From the NCBI GenBank assembly GCA_038562165.1, contig JBCFAO010000013.1, forward strand, positions 22,059 to 86,058: a stretch of 64,000 bases of DNA, given 5' to 3'. Shown piece after piece: positions 43,200 to 52,271 of this stretch. The notes under the pieces were generated by a model that was given only the letters and a program-made list of their open reading frames with translations, was not told the DNA's origin and did not search any database. The translations under genes and the position numbers were made by a program. Source of the stretch: WRMS01 sp038562165 (GTDB lineage Bacteria; Bacillota; Peptococcia; DRI-13; UBA5745). The first letter of the stretch is position 1. Each line of letters opens with the position of its first letter.

Positions 43200-43722
43200 A
43201 TCCCCCCGGGGCAGAAGGGCATGAAGCCGGTTCCCCTTCACCTACACCCCGTATCTCTTGGAAGTCATGGAAATGTTTCAGGGCCATTTTATCCCATTGA
43301 AAAAATTCCAGCAAGGTTTTCAGCCTGTATACAGTATCCGGATTCAGCGTATGCTCAATCAGTTCCGTTTCTTCCAACGGGTTGCTATTGCCGATCAGCT
43401 TTAAAAACTGCTCTACGGTATTGTGGCGCTCGATCAAATACTCCCCCACCCTTTTTCCCTGGTCTGTCAAACGGATACTTTCATAGTGGTCATAGGCCAA
43501 AAAACCCTGGTTAACCAGTCTGGACACCATCTTGGAGGCTGATGAGGGCCGGACGTGCAAGCTTTCCGACAGCCTGCCGATACGGGTATATCCCTCCTGA
43601 ACGCAAAGGCGGCAGGCCATTTCCAGATAATCCTCCATAGCCGAGGTAAGCTGATTCTGCTGCCGGTTGATGAGCTGGTAACCCCGTACAGTCCGAAATT
43701 CATCATCTTTATGGCTTTTCAC
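43198..43722 (-). CDS. DtxR/MntR-family metal-dependent repressor
   Basis: About 174 residues from GTG 43722, preceded by AAAAAGGA; the long frame up to 43839 lacks a usable site. N-terminal winged helix: LTSAMEDYLEMACRLCVQEG, then RIGRLSESLHVRPSSASKMV and GFLAYDHYESIRLTDQGKRVG; dimerisation/metal part: HNTVEQFLKLIGN, ETELIEHTLNPDTVYRLKTLLEFF. It lies divergently next to the Mn/Zn ABC operon and is the likely repressor of it. No SH3-like domain, so MntR type. The C-terminal tail GEGEPASCPSAPGG is unusual. Confidence 0.88.
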   Translation of the reverse strand: MKSHKDDEFRTVRGYQLINRQQNQLTSAMEDYLEMACRLCVQEGYTRIGRLSESLHVRPSSASKMVSRLVNQGFLAYDHYESIRLTDQGKRVGEYLIERHNTVEQFLKLIGNSNPLEETELIEHTLNPDTVYRLKTLLEFFQWDKMALKHFHDFQEIRGVGEGEPASCPSAPGG

Positions 43723-43898
43723 AATATCAAATCCTTTTTTTATTATTTTACCAGAGTATATTCGTAACATTTGCAGTTTAACAATCATATAGTAGCTCCA
43801 GGAAGCACTGTTTCCCGCGACTAACATCCCGCCGGTCATACTTAATAGAGCAGGATGCCGTCAAAACAAAGAAACTGATTAGAATGGGGGCTTTAACT

Positions 43899-44840
43899 AT
43901 GGCAAAAAAGACACAGGGGATACTGATTCTAATGCTGAGCATCATCTTTATTTTTGCAGGCTGTACATCCTCCGCAACCTCAGCAAATACCGGTACCGGG
44001 GGCAAGCTGAATGTTGTGGCCACCACCACCATGCTGGCGGACTTATCCGGGATCATTGGCGGCGAACATGTGAGCGTAAGCGGCCTGATGGGCCCGGGCA
44101 TCGACCCTCACCTGTATCAGGCCAGCGCAGGCGATGTGCAGCTGCTGCAAAAGGCGGCGGTTGTGGTATATAACGGATTGCACCTGGAAGGCAAGATGGG
44201 AGAAATTTTTGGCTCTCTTTCCGGTCAAGGGGGTACGGTGGTTTGCATTGAAGAAGGGCTGGATACATCAAAACTTCTTGCCTCAGAGGATGATCCCGCT
44301 ATCTACGATCCCCACATCTGGTTTGACGTATCCCTTTGGAAGAGTGCGGCGGCAACGGTAGCCAAAGGTTTTGCCGAAGCCGACCCCAATAATAAAGCAG
44401 ATTATGAAGCTAATCTGGAAGAGTATATAAAAGAGCTTGATGGGCTGGATGCCTATATACGCCAAAGAGCGGCAGAGGTTCCTGAGGCACAGCGGGTACT
44501 GGTCACCGCCCATGACGCTTTCAATTATTTCGGCAATGCTTACGGCTTTGAAGTCCGGGGCCTGCAAGGGATCAGCACCGACGCCGAGGCCGGCACCGCC
44601 GATGTAAGCTCCCTGGCGGACTTTATTGTGGAACGGCAAATCAAAGCAATCTTTATTGAATCCTCGGTACCCCGAAAAGCCATCGAGGCTTTGCAGGCGG
44701 CTGTCAAAGCCAAAAACTTTGACGTAGCCATCGGCGGAGAATTGTACTCCGACTCCCTGGGGGATGAAGCTGCGGGCACCGCAACATACATTCTCACATT
44801 TAAAGCCAACATCGATACTATTGTGGAAGCCTTACAGTAA
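43899..44840 (+). CDS. Metal (Mn/Zn) ABC transporter substrate-binding lipoprotein
   Basis: A 313-residue cluster A-I binding protein. GGGGGC suits ATG 43899, not the ATG 15 bp earlier. Lipobox IFAGC with lipidated Cys22. Metal ligands: GIDPHLYQ (His), YDPHIWFDVS (His), TAHDAFNYFGNAYG (His) and YSDSLGD (Asp), the TroA/MntA/ZnuA pattern. It lacks the His-rich loop of ZnuA, which leans towards Mn or a broad range. First gene of a four-gene import operon. Confidence 0.94.
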   Translation: MAKKTQGILILMLSIIFIFAGCTSSATSANTGTGGKLNVVATTTMLADLSGIIGGEHVSVSGLMGPGIDPHLYQASAGDVQLLQKAAVVVYNGLHLEGKMGEIFGSLSGQGGTVVCIEEGLDTSKLLASEDDPAIYDPHIWFDVSLWKSAAATVAKGFAEADPNNKADYEANLEEYIKELDGLDAYIRQRAAEVPEAQRVLVTAHDAFNYFGNAYGFEVRGLQGISTDAEAGTADVSSLADFIVERQIKAIFIESSVPRKAIEALQAAVKAKNFDVAIGGELYSDSLGDEAAGTATYILTFKANIDTIVEALQ

Positions 44841-44854
44841 CCGGAGGGATTAAC

Positions 44855-45610
44855 ATGGAAGCAAGCTCGCAAAACTATGCGGTGGAAGTGGAAGACCTGA
44901 CCGTTGCCTATGATGCCAAACCGGTTTTATGGGATATTGACCTTAAAATCCCCCAAGGCAAGCTGCTGGCGGTGGTGGGGCCCAACGGGGCCGGCAAAAC
45001 CACGCTGATCAAGGCCATACTGGGGCTGATCCCTTCCGTATCAGGCGTAATTCGTTTTTGCTGGGGCAGCAAAAAGACAAGTAAGAAGCCTATCGGCTAT
45101 GTTCCCCAAAGCGGCAGCGTAGACTGGGACTTTCCCGCCACGGCTTTGGATGTGGTATTAATGGGCTGCTATGGACGGCTGGGCTGGATCAAGCGGCCCG
45201 GCAAGGCAGATAAGGAATTGGCCCGGCAGACATTAAAAAAAGTGGGCATGGCGCAATACGCCGGCCGGCAAATCAGCCGGCTTTCCGGCGGCCAGCAGCA
45301 GCGGGTATTTCTGGCCCGGGCCTTGATGCAGCAAGCGGATATTTACTTTATGGATGAACCTTTTAAAGGCGTGGATGCGCAGACGGAAAAAGCTATTGTG
45401 CTGCTTTTAAAAGAACTGAAGGAACAAGGAAAAACCGTGGTGGTGGTCCATCACGACCTCCAAACGGTAGCGGATTATTTTGATTGGGTAACGCTGATCA
45501 ATCTGCAAGTAGTGGCCAGCGGTCCGGTAAGCGAAATATTCCACGAGGAAAACCTGAAAAAAGCCTACCGGAGCACCGATACGCTTTTAAGGAGCGGGAT
45601 GGCAGTATGA
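44855..45610 (+). CDS. Metal ABC transporter ATP-binding protein
   Basis: A 251-residue ATPase. Walker A VVGPNGAGKTTLIKA, Q-loop IGYVPQSGSVDWDFP (typical of Mn/Zn importers), signature SRLSGGQQQRVFLARAL, Walker B DIYFMDEPFKGVD and switch VVVVHHDLQTV. CGGAGGG precedes ATG 44855. Its stop overlaps the first permease start by 4 bp (ATGA). Confidence 0.96.
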   Translation: MEASSQNYAVEVEDLTVAYDAKPVLWDIDLKIPQGKLLAVVGPNGAGKTTLIKAILGLIPSVSGVIRFCWGSKKTSKKPIGYVPQSGSVDWDFPATALDVVLMGCYGRLGWIKRPGKADKELARQTLKKVGMAQYAGRQISRLSGGQQQRVFLARALMQQADIYFMDEPFKGVDAQTEKAIVLLLKELKEQGKTVVVVHHDLQTVADYFDWVTLINLQVVASGPVSEIFHEENLKKAYRSTDTLLRSGMAV

Positions 45611-46530
45611 ACAGCTTTTTTGCTTTACTGACTGACTATACCTTCCAAACCGTGGCCCTTGGCTCTATGCTTTTAGGGATAATCAGCGGCGTTTTGGGCA
45701 GTTTTGCCGTATTGCGGAAGCAAAGCCTGCTGGGGGACGGGGTTTCCCACGCCGCCCTGCCCGGCGTTGTCATGGCCTTTATCCTCCTCGGCAGCAAAAA
45801 CACAGAAATCCTGCTGCTGGGGGCACTGATCTCCGGTCTGGCAGCAACCCTTTTCATTATCGCCATCACCCGTCATACCCGAATAAAATTTGATAGCGCC
45901 CTGGCTCTTGTCATGTCGGTGTTTTTTGGCCTTGGCCTCGTTCTCCTGACCTATGTCCAGAAAATCCCCAATTCCAATCAGGCGGGGCTGAAACGTTTTA
46001 TCTTCGGGCAAGCTTCCGCTTTGCTGCAAAGAGACGTTCATCTAATGGCCGTCTGCGGTTTGGTATTGCTGCTGCTGGTTATGCTGTTCTGGAAGGAATT
46101 GAAGCTTTTTACTTTTGACAATGATTTTGCCCACAGCCTTGGCTTTTCTCCTAAAATACTGAACTTTCTCTTGTCTGCCATGATTGTGCTGGCCATTATC
46201 ATCGGGCTGCAGACAGTGGGGGTGATCCTGATGAGCGCCATGCTTATCGCTCCGGCGGTGGCCGCCCGTCAATGGACGAACAGGCTTTGGGTAATGGCTA
46301 TACTTTCCGCCTTTTTCGGAGGAATTTCCGGTCTGGCAGGAACCGCGGCCAGCTCTTTAGTCCCCAAGCTGCCTACCGGCCCCGCCATCGTTCTGTGCGT
46401 TAGCCTGCTTGTGCTGATCAGCCTTTTGTTCGCCCCGGGCCGGGGTATTTTGCACAAACTGTACCGCCAGGAAAAAAACAGGCGATTGTTAAAAACGGAA
46501 GGAGCTGCCGGCAATGTCTCCTCAATTTGA
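45607..46530 (+). CDS. Metal ABC transporter permease 1
   Basis: A 307-residue membrane protein starting at ATG 45607, overlapping the ATPase stop. About eight to nine helices: LGSMLLGIISGVLGSFAVLR, then QSLLGDGVSHAALPGVVMAF (conserved GDxxSHAxLPG motif), FGQASALLQRDV, VGVILMSAMLIAPAVAARQW. It is an ABC-3 family permease. It overlaps the second permease gene by 17 bp; the two probably form a heterodimer. Confidence 0.95.
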   Translation: MNSFFALLTDYTFQTVALGSMLLGIISGVLGSFAVLRKQSLLGDGVSHAALPGVVMAFILLGSKNTEILLLGALISGLAATLFIIAITRHTRIKFDSALALVMSVFFGLGLVLLTYVQKIPNSNQAGLKRFIFGQASALLQRDVHLMAVCGLVLLLLVMLFWKELKLFTFDNDFAHSLGFSPKILNFLLSAMIVLAIIIGLQTVGVILMSAMLIAPAVAARQWTNRLWVMAILSAFFGGISGLAGTAASSLVPKLPTGPAIVLCVSLLVLISLLFAPGRGILHKLYRQEKNRRLLKTEGAAGNVSSI

Positions 46531-47632
46531 AATCCAGCTTATCGCAGTGATCGTAGCGGTGGCCTGTGCCCTTCCCGGCGTATTTCTAGTGCTGCGCCAG
46601 ATGTCCATGATGTCCGACTCCATTACCCATACAATTTTATTAGGCATCGTGCTGGCCTTTTTCATCACCCATGACCTGTCCTCGCCTCTTTTACTGCTTG
46701 GTGCGGCCCTGATCGGTGTGGCTACGGTCTGGCTCACCGAAACCCTTTACCGCACAGGCCTTCTTAAAGAAGACGCCGCCATCGGCATCGTCTTTCCCTT
46801 GCTTTTTTCCCTGGCGATTATCCTGATCACCCGTTATGCCGGATCGGTGCATTTGGATACCGATTCGGTCCTTCTGGGGGAGCTGGCCTTTGCGCCTTTT
46901 GACCGGATGATTATAGCAGGCCGGGACATGGGGGCCAAAGCTATCTATACTACGGGAATACTGCTGTTGATCAATCTGGCCGCCATCTTATTTTTTTTCA
47001 AAGAACTGAAAATTTCAACCTTTGATCCTATGCTGGCTGCAATCTTAGGCTTCGTTCCTGGTCTGGTTCATTACGGCCTGATGACCATGGTATCCCTTAC
47101 TGCCGTAGGCGCCTTTCAGGCCGTTGGCTCCATATTGGTAGTGGCCTTTATGATCGGGCCTCCGGCAACAGCTTATTTGCTGACTGATGATTTGAAGCAT
47201 ATGCTGATTTTAAGCGGTCTTACCGGCGCCTTCAACGGCATAGCCGGTTACCGGGCGGCAGTTGTATTGGATGTGTCAATAGCCGGCAGCATGGCTGTCA
47301 TGACGGGAATCCTTTTCCTGCTGGTCTTTATTTTCGCCCCCCGCCGGGGGCTGGTCAGCGTTTTGCGCAGACGCAGCAGGCAGAAAATCGAATTCGGCAA
47401 AACCCTGCTGCTCTTTCATCTTTACAATCATGAAGAAAAGATAAAGGTGCAGGAGGGGGTGGCAATTGATACCATCCTGCTGCACCTTCATTGGCATGAA
47501 AGTTTTACAAAAAATATTTTATGGCGCCTGCAAAAAGACGGCGGCATACGGGTAGAAAACAAAATCGTTAAGCTGACAAATCACGGGCGGCAGGCCAGCC
47601 TGCAGGCTTATGAAGAGCTGTTTATGCAGTAG
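46514..47632 (+). CDS. Metal ABC transporter permease 2 with C-terminal winged-helix-like cytoplasmic domain
   Basis: A 372-residue ABC-3 permease. Residues 1-275 are transmembrane: PGVFLVLRQMSMMSDSITHT (degenerate SHA motif as SDSITHT), LLGELAFAPFDRM, VGAFQAVGSILVVAFMIGPP. Residues about 290-372 form a soluble extension: RSRQKIEFGKTLLLFHLYNH, then HWHESFTKNILWRLQKDGGI and VKLTNHGRQASLQAYEELF, which has the helix-helix-wing pattern of a DtxR-like winged helix. Such extensions occur in some TroD/MntD-type permeases and could sense metal or bind the partner. Last gene of the operon. Confidence 0.9.
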   Translation: MSPQFEIQLIAVIVAVACALPGVFLVLRQMSMMSDSITHTILLGIVLAFFITHDLSSPLLLLGAALIGVATVWLTETLYRTGLLKEDAAIGIVFPLLFSLAIILITRYAGSVHLDTDSVLLGELAFAPFDRMIIAGRDMGAKAIYTTGILLLINLAAILFFFKELKISTFDPMLAAILGFVPGLVHYGLMTMVSLTAVGAFQAVGSILVVAFMIGPPATAYLLTDDLKHMLILSGLTGAFNGIAGYRAAVVLDVSIAGSMAVMTGILFLLVFIFAPRRGLVSVLRRRSRQKIEFGKTLLLFHLYNHEEKIKVQEGVAIDTILLHLHWHESFTKNILWRLQKDGGIRVENKIVKLTNHGRQASLQAYEELFMQ

Positions 47633-47653
47633 CTGGCCGGACAGTCCCAGTCC

Positions 47654-49045
47654 CTATTCCTTAACGGGAGGCAGGGTGGCAAAGCCTTTAGCCAGCTCCT
47701 CGTCGGTGGGAATATAATCGCTGAGGGTACCGTCATTGTATGCCATATAAGCTGCCATGTCAAAATAGCCGGTGCCTGTCAGGCCAAAGAGAATGGTTTT
47801 TTCTTCGCCGCTTTCCTTGCAGGCCATGGCTTCGTCGATGGCGGCTTTAATGGCGTGGGAGGATTCCGGCGCCGGCAAAATCCCTTCGCAGCGGGCAAAC
47901 TGCCTGGCGGCTTCAAAAATCTCATTTTGGGGATAGGCCTTGGCTTCCAGGAAGCCGTCATGGTAAAGCTGGGAAAGGACGCTGTTCATGCCGTGAAAGC
48001 GCAGGCCGCCGGCATGGTTGGGAGCGGGAATAAAGCCGCTGCCCAGGGTGTACATCTTGATTAAAGGCGTGGTCTGGCCCGTATCGCCAAAGTCGTAAGC
48101 AAAACGTCCCCGGCTGAAGGAGGGGCAACTGGCCGGCTCCACGGCGATGAAACGGATATCCTCTTCCCCTCTCAGCTTCTTAGCCATGAAAGGAGCAATC
48201 AGGCCCCCCAGGTTGGAGCCGCCGCCGGCGCAGCCGATGATCACATCAGGATGAATATCGTATTTGGCCATGGCCGCCTCTGTCTCCAAACCGATTACCG
48301 ACTGGTGCAGCAGTACGTGGTTCAACACGCTGCCTAATACATAGCGGCAGTTGGGGCTAGTGGTGGCCACCTCAATGGCCTCGGAAATGGCGCAACCCAG
48401 GGAGCCGCCGGTGTCCGGCATGGCCTCCAGAATCTTGCGGCCTACGACTGTAGTATCGGAGGGGGAGGGAATCACCTGAGCGCCGTAGGTCTCCATCACC
48501 GCTTTGCGGTAAGGCTTCTGCTGGCTGGACACCTTCACCATGTAAACTTTAAGATCCACGCCCAAATAAGCGCAAGCCATGGACAGGGCAGTACCCCACT
48601 GGCCCGCTCCCGTCTCGGTGGTCAGGCTGGTGATGCCTTGCTCCTTGGCATAGTAAACCTGGGCAATGGCGGAATTCAGCTTATGAGAACCGGAGGTATT
48701 GGTACCCTCAAATTTATAATAGATCTTAGCCGGCGTGCCCAGGGCCTTTTCCAGGCAATAGGCCCTGACTAAAGGAGAAGGCCGGTACATTTTATAGAAA
48801 TTCCGAACTTCTTCGGGAATCTCGATAAAGCTTTCGGTGGTGTTCATCTCCTGACTGATTACGCCGTCACAGAAAACCGGCTGCAGGTCCTGAGCCGTAC
48901 AAGGCTGATGGGTGCCGGGATGCAGCATGGGAGCCGGCTTGTTTTTCATGTCAGGCCGCAGGTCAAACCAATGCTTGGGCAGCTCATCTTCTGTTAGAAA
49001 GATTTTGTAAGGGATTGCCTGGTTCTTGTTGGTCATGTTGGTCAT
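47654..49045 (-). CDS. trpB: Tryptophan synthase beta-like protein (TrpB2)
   Basis: A 463-residue PLP enzyme. The length and N-terminal extension (YKIFLTEDELPKHWFDLRPD) mark the TrpB2 subgroup. PLP Lys in GTNTSGSHKLNSAIAQVYYA, catalytic Glu in TTETGAGQWGTALSMA, and phosphate-binding glycine loop IIGCAGGGSNLGGL. It joins indole and serine, often without the alpha subunit. No trpA or other trp genes are in the window. A Trp-type T-box leader precedes it, which supports a role in tryptophan supply. GAAAGGATG is the ribosome binding region before ATG 49045. Confidence 0.94.
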   Translation of the reverse strand: MTNMTNKNQAIPYKIFLTEDELPKHWFDLRPDMKNKPAPMLHPGTHQPCTAQDLQPVFCDGVISQEMNTTESFIEIPEEVRNFYKMYRPSPLVRAYCLEKALGTPAKIYYKFEGTNTSGSHKLNSAIAQVYYAKEQGITSLTTETGAGQWGTALSMACAYLGVDLKVYMVKVSSQQKPYRKAVMETYGAQVIPSPSDTTVVGRKILEAMPDTGGSLGCAISEAIEVATTSPNCRYVLGSVLNHVLLHQSVIGLETEAAMAKYDIHPDVIIGCAGGGSNLGGLIAPFMAKKLRGEEDIRFIAVEPASCPSFSRGRFAYDFGDTGQTTPLIKMYTLGSGFIPAPNHAGGLRFHGMNSVLSQLYHDGFLEAKAYPQNEIFEAARQFARCEGILPAPESSHAIKAAIDEAMACKESGEEKTILFGLTGTGYFDMAAYMAYNDGTLSDYIPTDEELAKGFATLPPVKE

Positions 49046-49150
49046 CCTTTCGCTTTCTTAATTTTGGTGAAATACAACAGCACCCGTTAAATGAGACCAA
49101 AAAGCTTCCGGTACTCTGTAATCCCTAAAAGTTTGTCAGGGACAGGCCAT

Positions 49151-49433
49151 AAAAAAAAGACTCTTATCCCCTGTAGGGACAAAAGTCTGAAACTTCTGCG
49201 GTACCACCCTGATTGGCTCGAAAGCCCGCTCATCTCACATACTATCATATGTGCCTTAGGATAACGGGTAAGGTTCCCGTTGACGCCTACTTGCCTGCAA
49301 AGAAGCTTTCGGGCCACCCTCGTGAGTCCATTGGCCAAAGTATCCCTCACCGCACTCCCACCGCCGGCGGCTCTCTGTGGAGTTCAATCCCTGGTTACTA
49401 CTCTCACTCATCGGTTTATGCCGTATTTCTTTA
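49151..49433 (-). promoter_or_regulatory. T-box riboswitch (tRNA-Trp) upstream of trpB2
   Basis: On the minus strand the T-box core AGGGTGGTACCGC occupies 49198-49210. Downstream, AGACTTTTGTCCC pairs with GGGGATAAGAGTCT followed by eight T (49151-49188), the terminator. Stem I begins near 49407: GTGAG (49407-49403) pairs with CTCAC (49326-49322), with AGTAGTAA on the 5' side. The specifier position directly before CTCAC reads TGG-A (TGG at 49330-49328), a Trp codon followed by the usual purine. Low charged tRNA-Trp should favour antitermination. Confidence 0.9.
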
Positions 49434-49440
49434 TGGACAT

Positions 49441-49470
49441 ATCATACGCCGGACGAAAGACCCTTGTCAA
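49441..49470 (-). promoter_or_regulatory. Sigma-A promoter of the T-box/trpB2 transcript
   Basis: TTGACA (49470-49465) and TATGAT (49446-49441) are separated by 18 bp on the minus strand. Transcription would start near 49434, just ahead of T-box stem I. Confidence 0.8.
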
Positions 49471-49485
49471 CAGCTATTTTAAAAT

Positions 49486-49896
49486 CTAGTTTTTTCTGCA
49501 GGGAACCTTTTTGCAGCCTTCGCATTCGGCAATCTGCTCCATATGGCGAAGGATCTTCTCCATACTCTCCTTGCTGATCACATGCTCGATGCGGCAGGCA
49601 TCTTCCTCAGCGATAGCCTGTGATACGCCCAATACTTCCGCAAAATATCTCGTCAAAAGCCGGTGCCGGCGGTAGACCTCGGTAGCCTTGGTCCTTCCCG
49701 ATTCCGTAAGCTGAATTCCCTGCTCCTTATCCATAAGGATATAGCCCGACTCTCTCAAAATAGACATAGCCCGGCTGACACTGGGCTTTGTAAAACCCAG
49801 CTCCGCCGCCACATCTACAGAGCGGACAAAACCATTTTTCTCCTCGATCATCAAGATGGCTTCCAAATAATCTTCACCGGATTTCTGCAATGCCAT
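49486..49896 (-). CDS. DtxR/MntR-family metal-dependent regulator (second copy)
   Basis: A 136-residue protein. GGGGAGGAT precedes ATG 49896, which replaces the longer frame to 49962. Winged helix: GEDYLEAILMIEEKNGFVRS, then VAAELGFTKPSVSRAMSILRESG and QGIQLTESGRTKA. Dimer/metal part: RHRLLTRYFAEVLGVSQAIAEEDACRIEHVIS, with ExxC/HxxS-like ligands of MntR/IdeR type, ending CEGCKKVPC. The extra Cys-rich tail may add a metal site. It is not next to a transporter; it is a candidate regulator of the palindromes before the nitrogenase-like operon (inference). Confidence 0.9.
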   Translation of the reverse strand: MALQKSGEDYLEAILMIEEKNGFVRSVDVAAELGFTKPSVSRAMSILRESGYILMDKEQGIQLTESGRTKATEVYRRHRLLTRYFAEVLGVSQAIAEEDACRIEHVISKESMEKILRHMEQIAECEGCKKVPCRKN

Positions 49897-50024
49897 AGTA
49901 ATCCTCCCCTCATCCGGAAATAAATCTATTTTATCACGTCTGGCCAGATATCTCAATAGCAACGGTTTACAGGCTAATAGGAATCAGATATACTTATTAT
50001 TAACTATATAATAAGGCGGTTATC

Positions 50025-52238
50025 ATGACAGACGAACGTTTTGACTCCCTGGAAAAGGCAGACTTGGCCATGGAGGAAATGTATAAAGGCTATATGGAAA
50101 ATTCCCAACTAAAAAAAGCTGAACATAGCGATCACACTAACGCCAGTACCGGCCAAAACCCCTATTCGGGAAAAGACCGGCGCTCAGGCAAGGACCGCCG
50201 TACCGGCCAGGGCGGCTGGACCGGCCCGGAACGCCGCTCCGGCAAAGATAGGCGGCTTGCCGATTCCTTGACAAAAGGCAAACCCGTTCCCCGCAAAAAC
50301 AAGGCTTTGGTTGCCTTGCTCTTAGCCTTCGCCATTCTGGCTTGCACCCTTTACCTGATGCCCCACCTGATTTGGCAGCCGGTGGAAGAAGTAATTTGGG
50401 TCAACCAGGAAAACGCGGCTGCAGATTATGATGTGATTGTAGTGGGAGCCGAACCGGAAGGTATTGCTGCCGCTGTTTCTGCTGCCCGAAACGGCATGAA
50501 TACCTTGCTGCTGGAAAAATCCTCAGCTTTAGGGGGCCTGATGACTTTAGGGCAACTGAATTTTCTGGACATGTGTCACGGGCGGGACGGCACCATGCTA
50601 ACCCAAGGAATTTTTGAAGAATTTTACGATGGGGTAGGCGGCACCGCCTTCGATATTACAGAAGCCAAAAACTATTTCATCGAGCTGGTTACCGGGGAAC
50701 CCTTGCTTACGCTGCGGACTAATGCGGTTTTGCTGGCTCCCGTCATGGAAGACAAGACCCTTACCGGCGTCAAGGTCTGGGAGAACAGCAATGAAGTCAC
50801 CTATACCGCTAAACGGATTATTGACGCCACCGCCGACGGCGACCTGGCGGCTTTAACCGGGGCTCCCTATACTTACGGCGGTGAAGATATCGGTGAAAGA
50901 AACCGCCAGATGGGAGTTACCCTGGTTTTTGAGTTGTCCGATGTAAGCTGGCTCCGGGTATTTCTCCACCTCAACAGCCAGCGGCTAAAAGGAATGATCA
51001 GCGGCGGCTCCACCGGCATGGGGGCCACCAGCAAGTCCGCCTGGGGCTACGAAAACGAGGGCTTCTCTTATGTGCCCCGGGATCCCCTCATGCGCCTGCG
51101 GGGCTTCAATGTGGCCCGCCAGCGCAACAACAACGTCCTGATCAATGCTTTGCTGATTTTCGGGGTGGATCCTCTGAATGCCCGCAGCTATGGAGAAGCC
51201 ATCGACCGGGCCAAAACAGAATTGGTTCATCTTTTGCCCTATGTCCGGCAAAATTTCACCGGCTTTGAGAAAGCGGAGCTAACCGCCACCGCCAGCCAGC
51301 TTTATGTCCGGGAGACCCGCCATTTTATCGGCGAATATCAGCTCACAATAGACGACGTTCTGGAAAACCGGGACCAGTGGGATAAAATCGCCATCGGCAG
51401 CTATCCCGCCGATGTTCAGCCTTCCATGGACCAGCCCTTTGGCACAGTTATCGGCAATCCCGACCGCTACGCCGTGCCTTTTCGCTGTCTGGTACCTCTG
51501 GAAGCAGAAAATCTGCTGATTGTGGGCCGCAGCGCCTCCTATACTTCCCTGGCTGCCTCCAGCGCCAGAGTGCTGCCTTTGGGTATGGCTTGCGGACAGG
51601 CCGCCGGCGCCGCCGCCGCCCAATCCATCAATGAAGAAATAGATTTCAGGGCAATGAGCCGGGACCGGCAGGCCATCGCCAGGCTGCAAGCTGCATTAAA
51701 AGCTCAAGAGGCCTACCTGGAGGATTTCTCCATCAAGGAACCGGTGACGGACCACTGGGCTTACGAGGGGCTGGCCGTTTTGCGGCGGCTGGGGCTGATG
51801 GACGGCGGTTATCAAAACGATTACCGTTTGGAAGCAACCATGGATAAATGGCGTTATCAGTATTTGCTTAATGGCGTCGTCAAAAAAGCCGGTTTTGACC
51901 TGGGCTACATTGAGGTGAGCGACGCTCCCCCTTGTGATGAGGTAATCAATACAGTGGCCGGAGCTTTTGCCGCCGGCCGGACAGCCGCAACTGCTGCGGC
52001 TGCGGCGGAGACGGCGCCGGCTACAACTGCTACGGCAGCAGCTACGGCGGCAGCGGCTGCACCGGCAGCCATAGTCCCCAGCGGCGATTTTCAACAAAAC
52101 ACAGCGTTTTTAGCCGATAGCGGCCTGCTGACGCCAGAGCTGCTGCCTTATTTTGCCGATGCTGCCAAGGTCCCTGAAGCTGCCGAAGTGATCATGCTGC
52201 TGGCCAATTTATACAATGGGCTAATGGCCGGCCGATAA
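50025..52238 (+). CDS. Membrane-anchored FAD-dependent oxidoreductase (FAD_oxidored family) with repeat-rich N-terminus
   Basis: A 737-residue protein. The N-terminal cytoplasmic 90 residues contain a repeated RR-motif (GKDRRSGKDRRTGQ, GPERRSGKDRR). One TM helix follows (ALVALLLAFAILACTLYLM, about residues 94-113), so the flavoprotein domain is probably extracytoplasmic. FAD motif DYDVIVVGAEPEGIAAAVSAARNG (third Gly of GxGxxG replaced), then LLEKSSALGGLMTLGQLNF, IDATADGDLAALTGAPY and LLIVGRSASYTSLAASSARV. The C-terminus has an SLH-like segment VTDHWAYEGLAVLRRLGLMDGG and an Ala/Thr-rich tract at about 51973-52080. Substrate unknown. Confidence 0.85.
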   Translation: MTDERFDSLEKADLAMEEMYKGYMENSQLKKAEHSDHTNASTGQNPYSGKDRRSGKDRRTGQGGWTGPERRSGKDRRLADSLTKGKPVPRKNKALVALLLAFAILACTLYLMPHLIWQPVEEVIWVNQENAAADYDVIVVGAEPEGIAAAVSAARNGMNTLLLEKSSALGGLMTLGQLNFLDMCHGRDGTMLTQGIFEEFYDGVGGTAFDITEAKNYFIELVTGEPLLTLRTNAVLLAPVMEDKTLTGVKVWENSNEVTYTAKRIIDATADGDLAALTGAPYTYGGEDIGERNRQMGVTLVFELSDVSWLRVFLHLNSQRLKGMISGGSTGMGATSKSAWGYENEGFSYVPRDPLMRLRGFNVARQRNNNVLINALLIFGVDPLNARSYGEAIDRAKTELVHLLPYVRQNFTGFEKAELTATASQLYVRETRHFIGEYQLTIDDVLENRDQWDKIAIGSYPADVQPSMDQPFGTVIGNPDRYAVPFRCLVPLEAENLLIVGRSASYTSLAASSARVLPLGMACGQAAGAAAAQSINEEIDFRAMSRDRQAIARLQAALKAQEAYLEDFSIKEPVTDHWAYEGLAVLRRLGLMDGGYQNDYRLEATMDKWRYQYLLNGVVKKAGFDLGYIEVSDAPPCDEVINTVAGAFAAGRTAATAAAAAETAPATTATAAATAAAAAPAAIVPSGDFQQNTAFLADSGLLTPELLPYFADAAKVPEAAEVIMLLANLYNGLMAGR

Positions 52239-52271
52239 ATGAGTCTATTGTGAAGGGGGCCTGGATTAACG

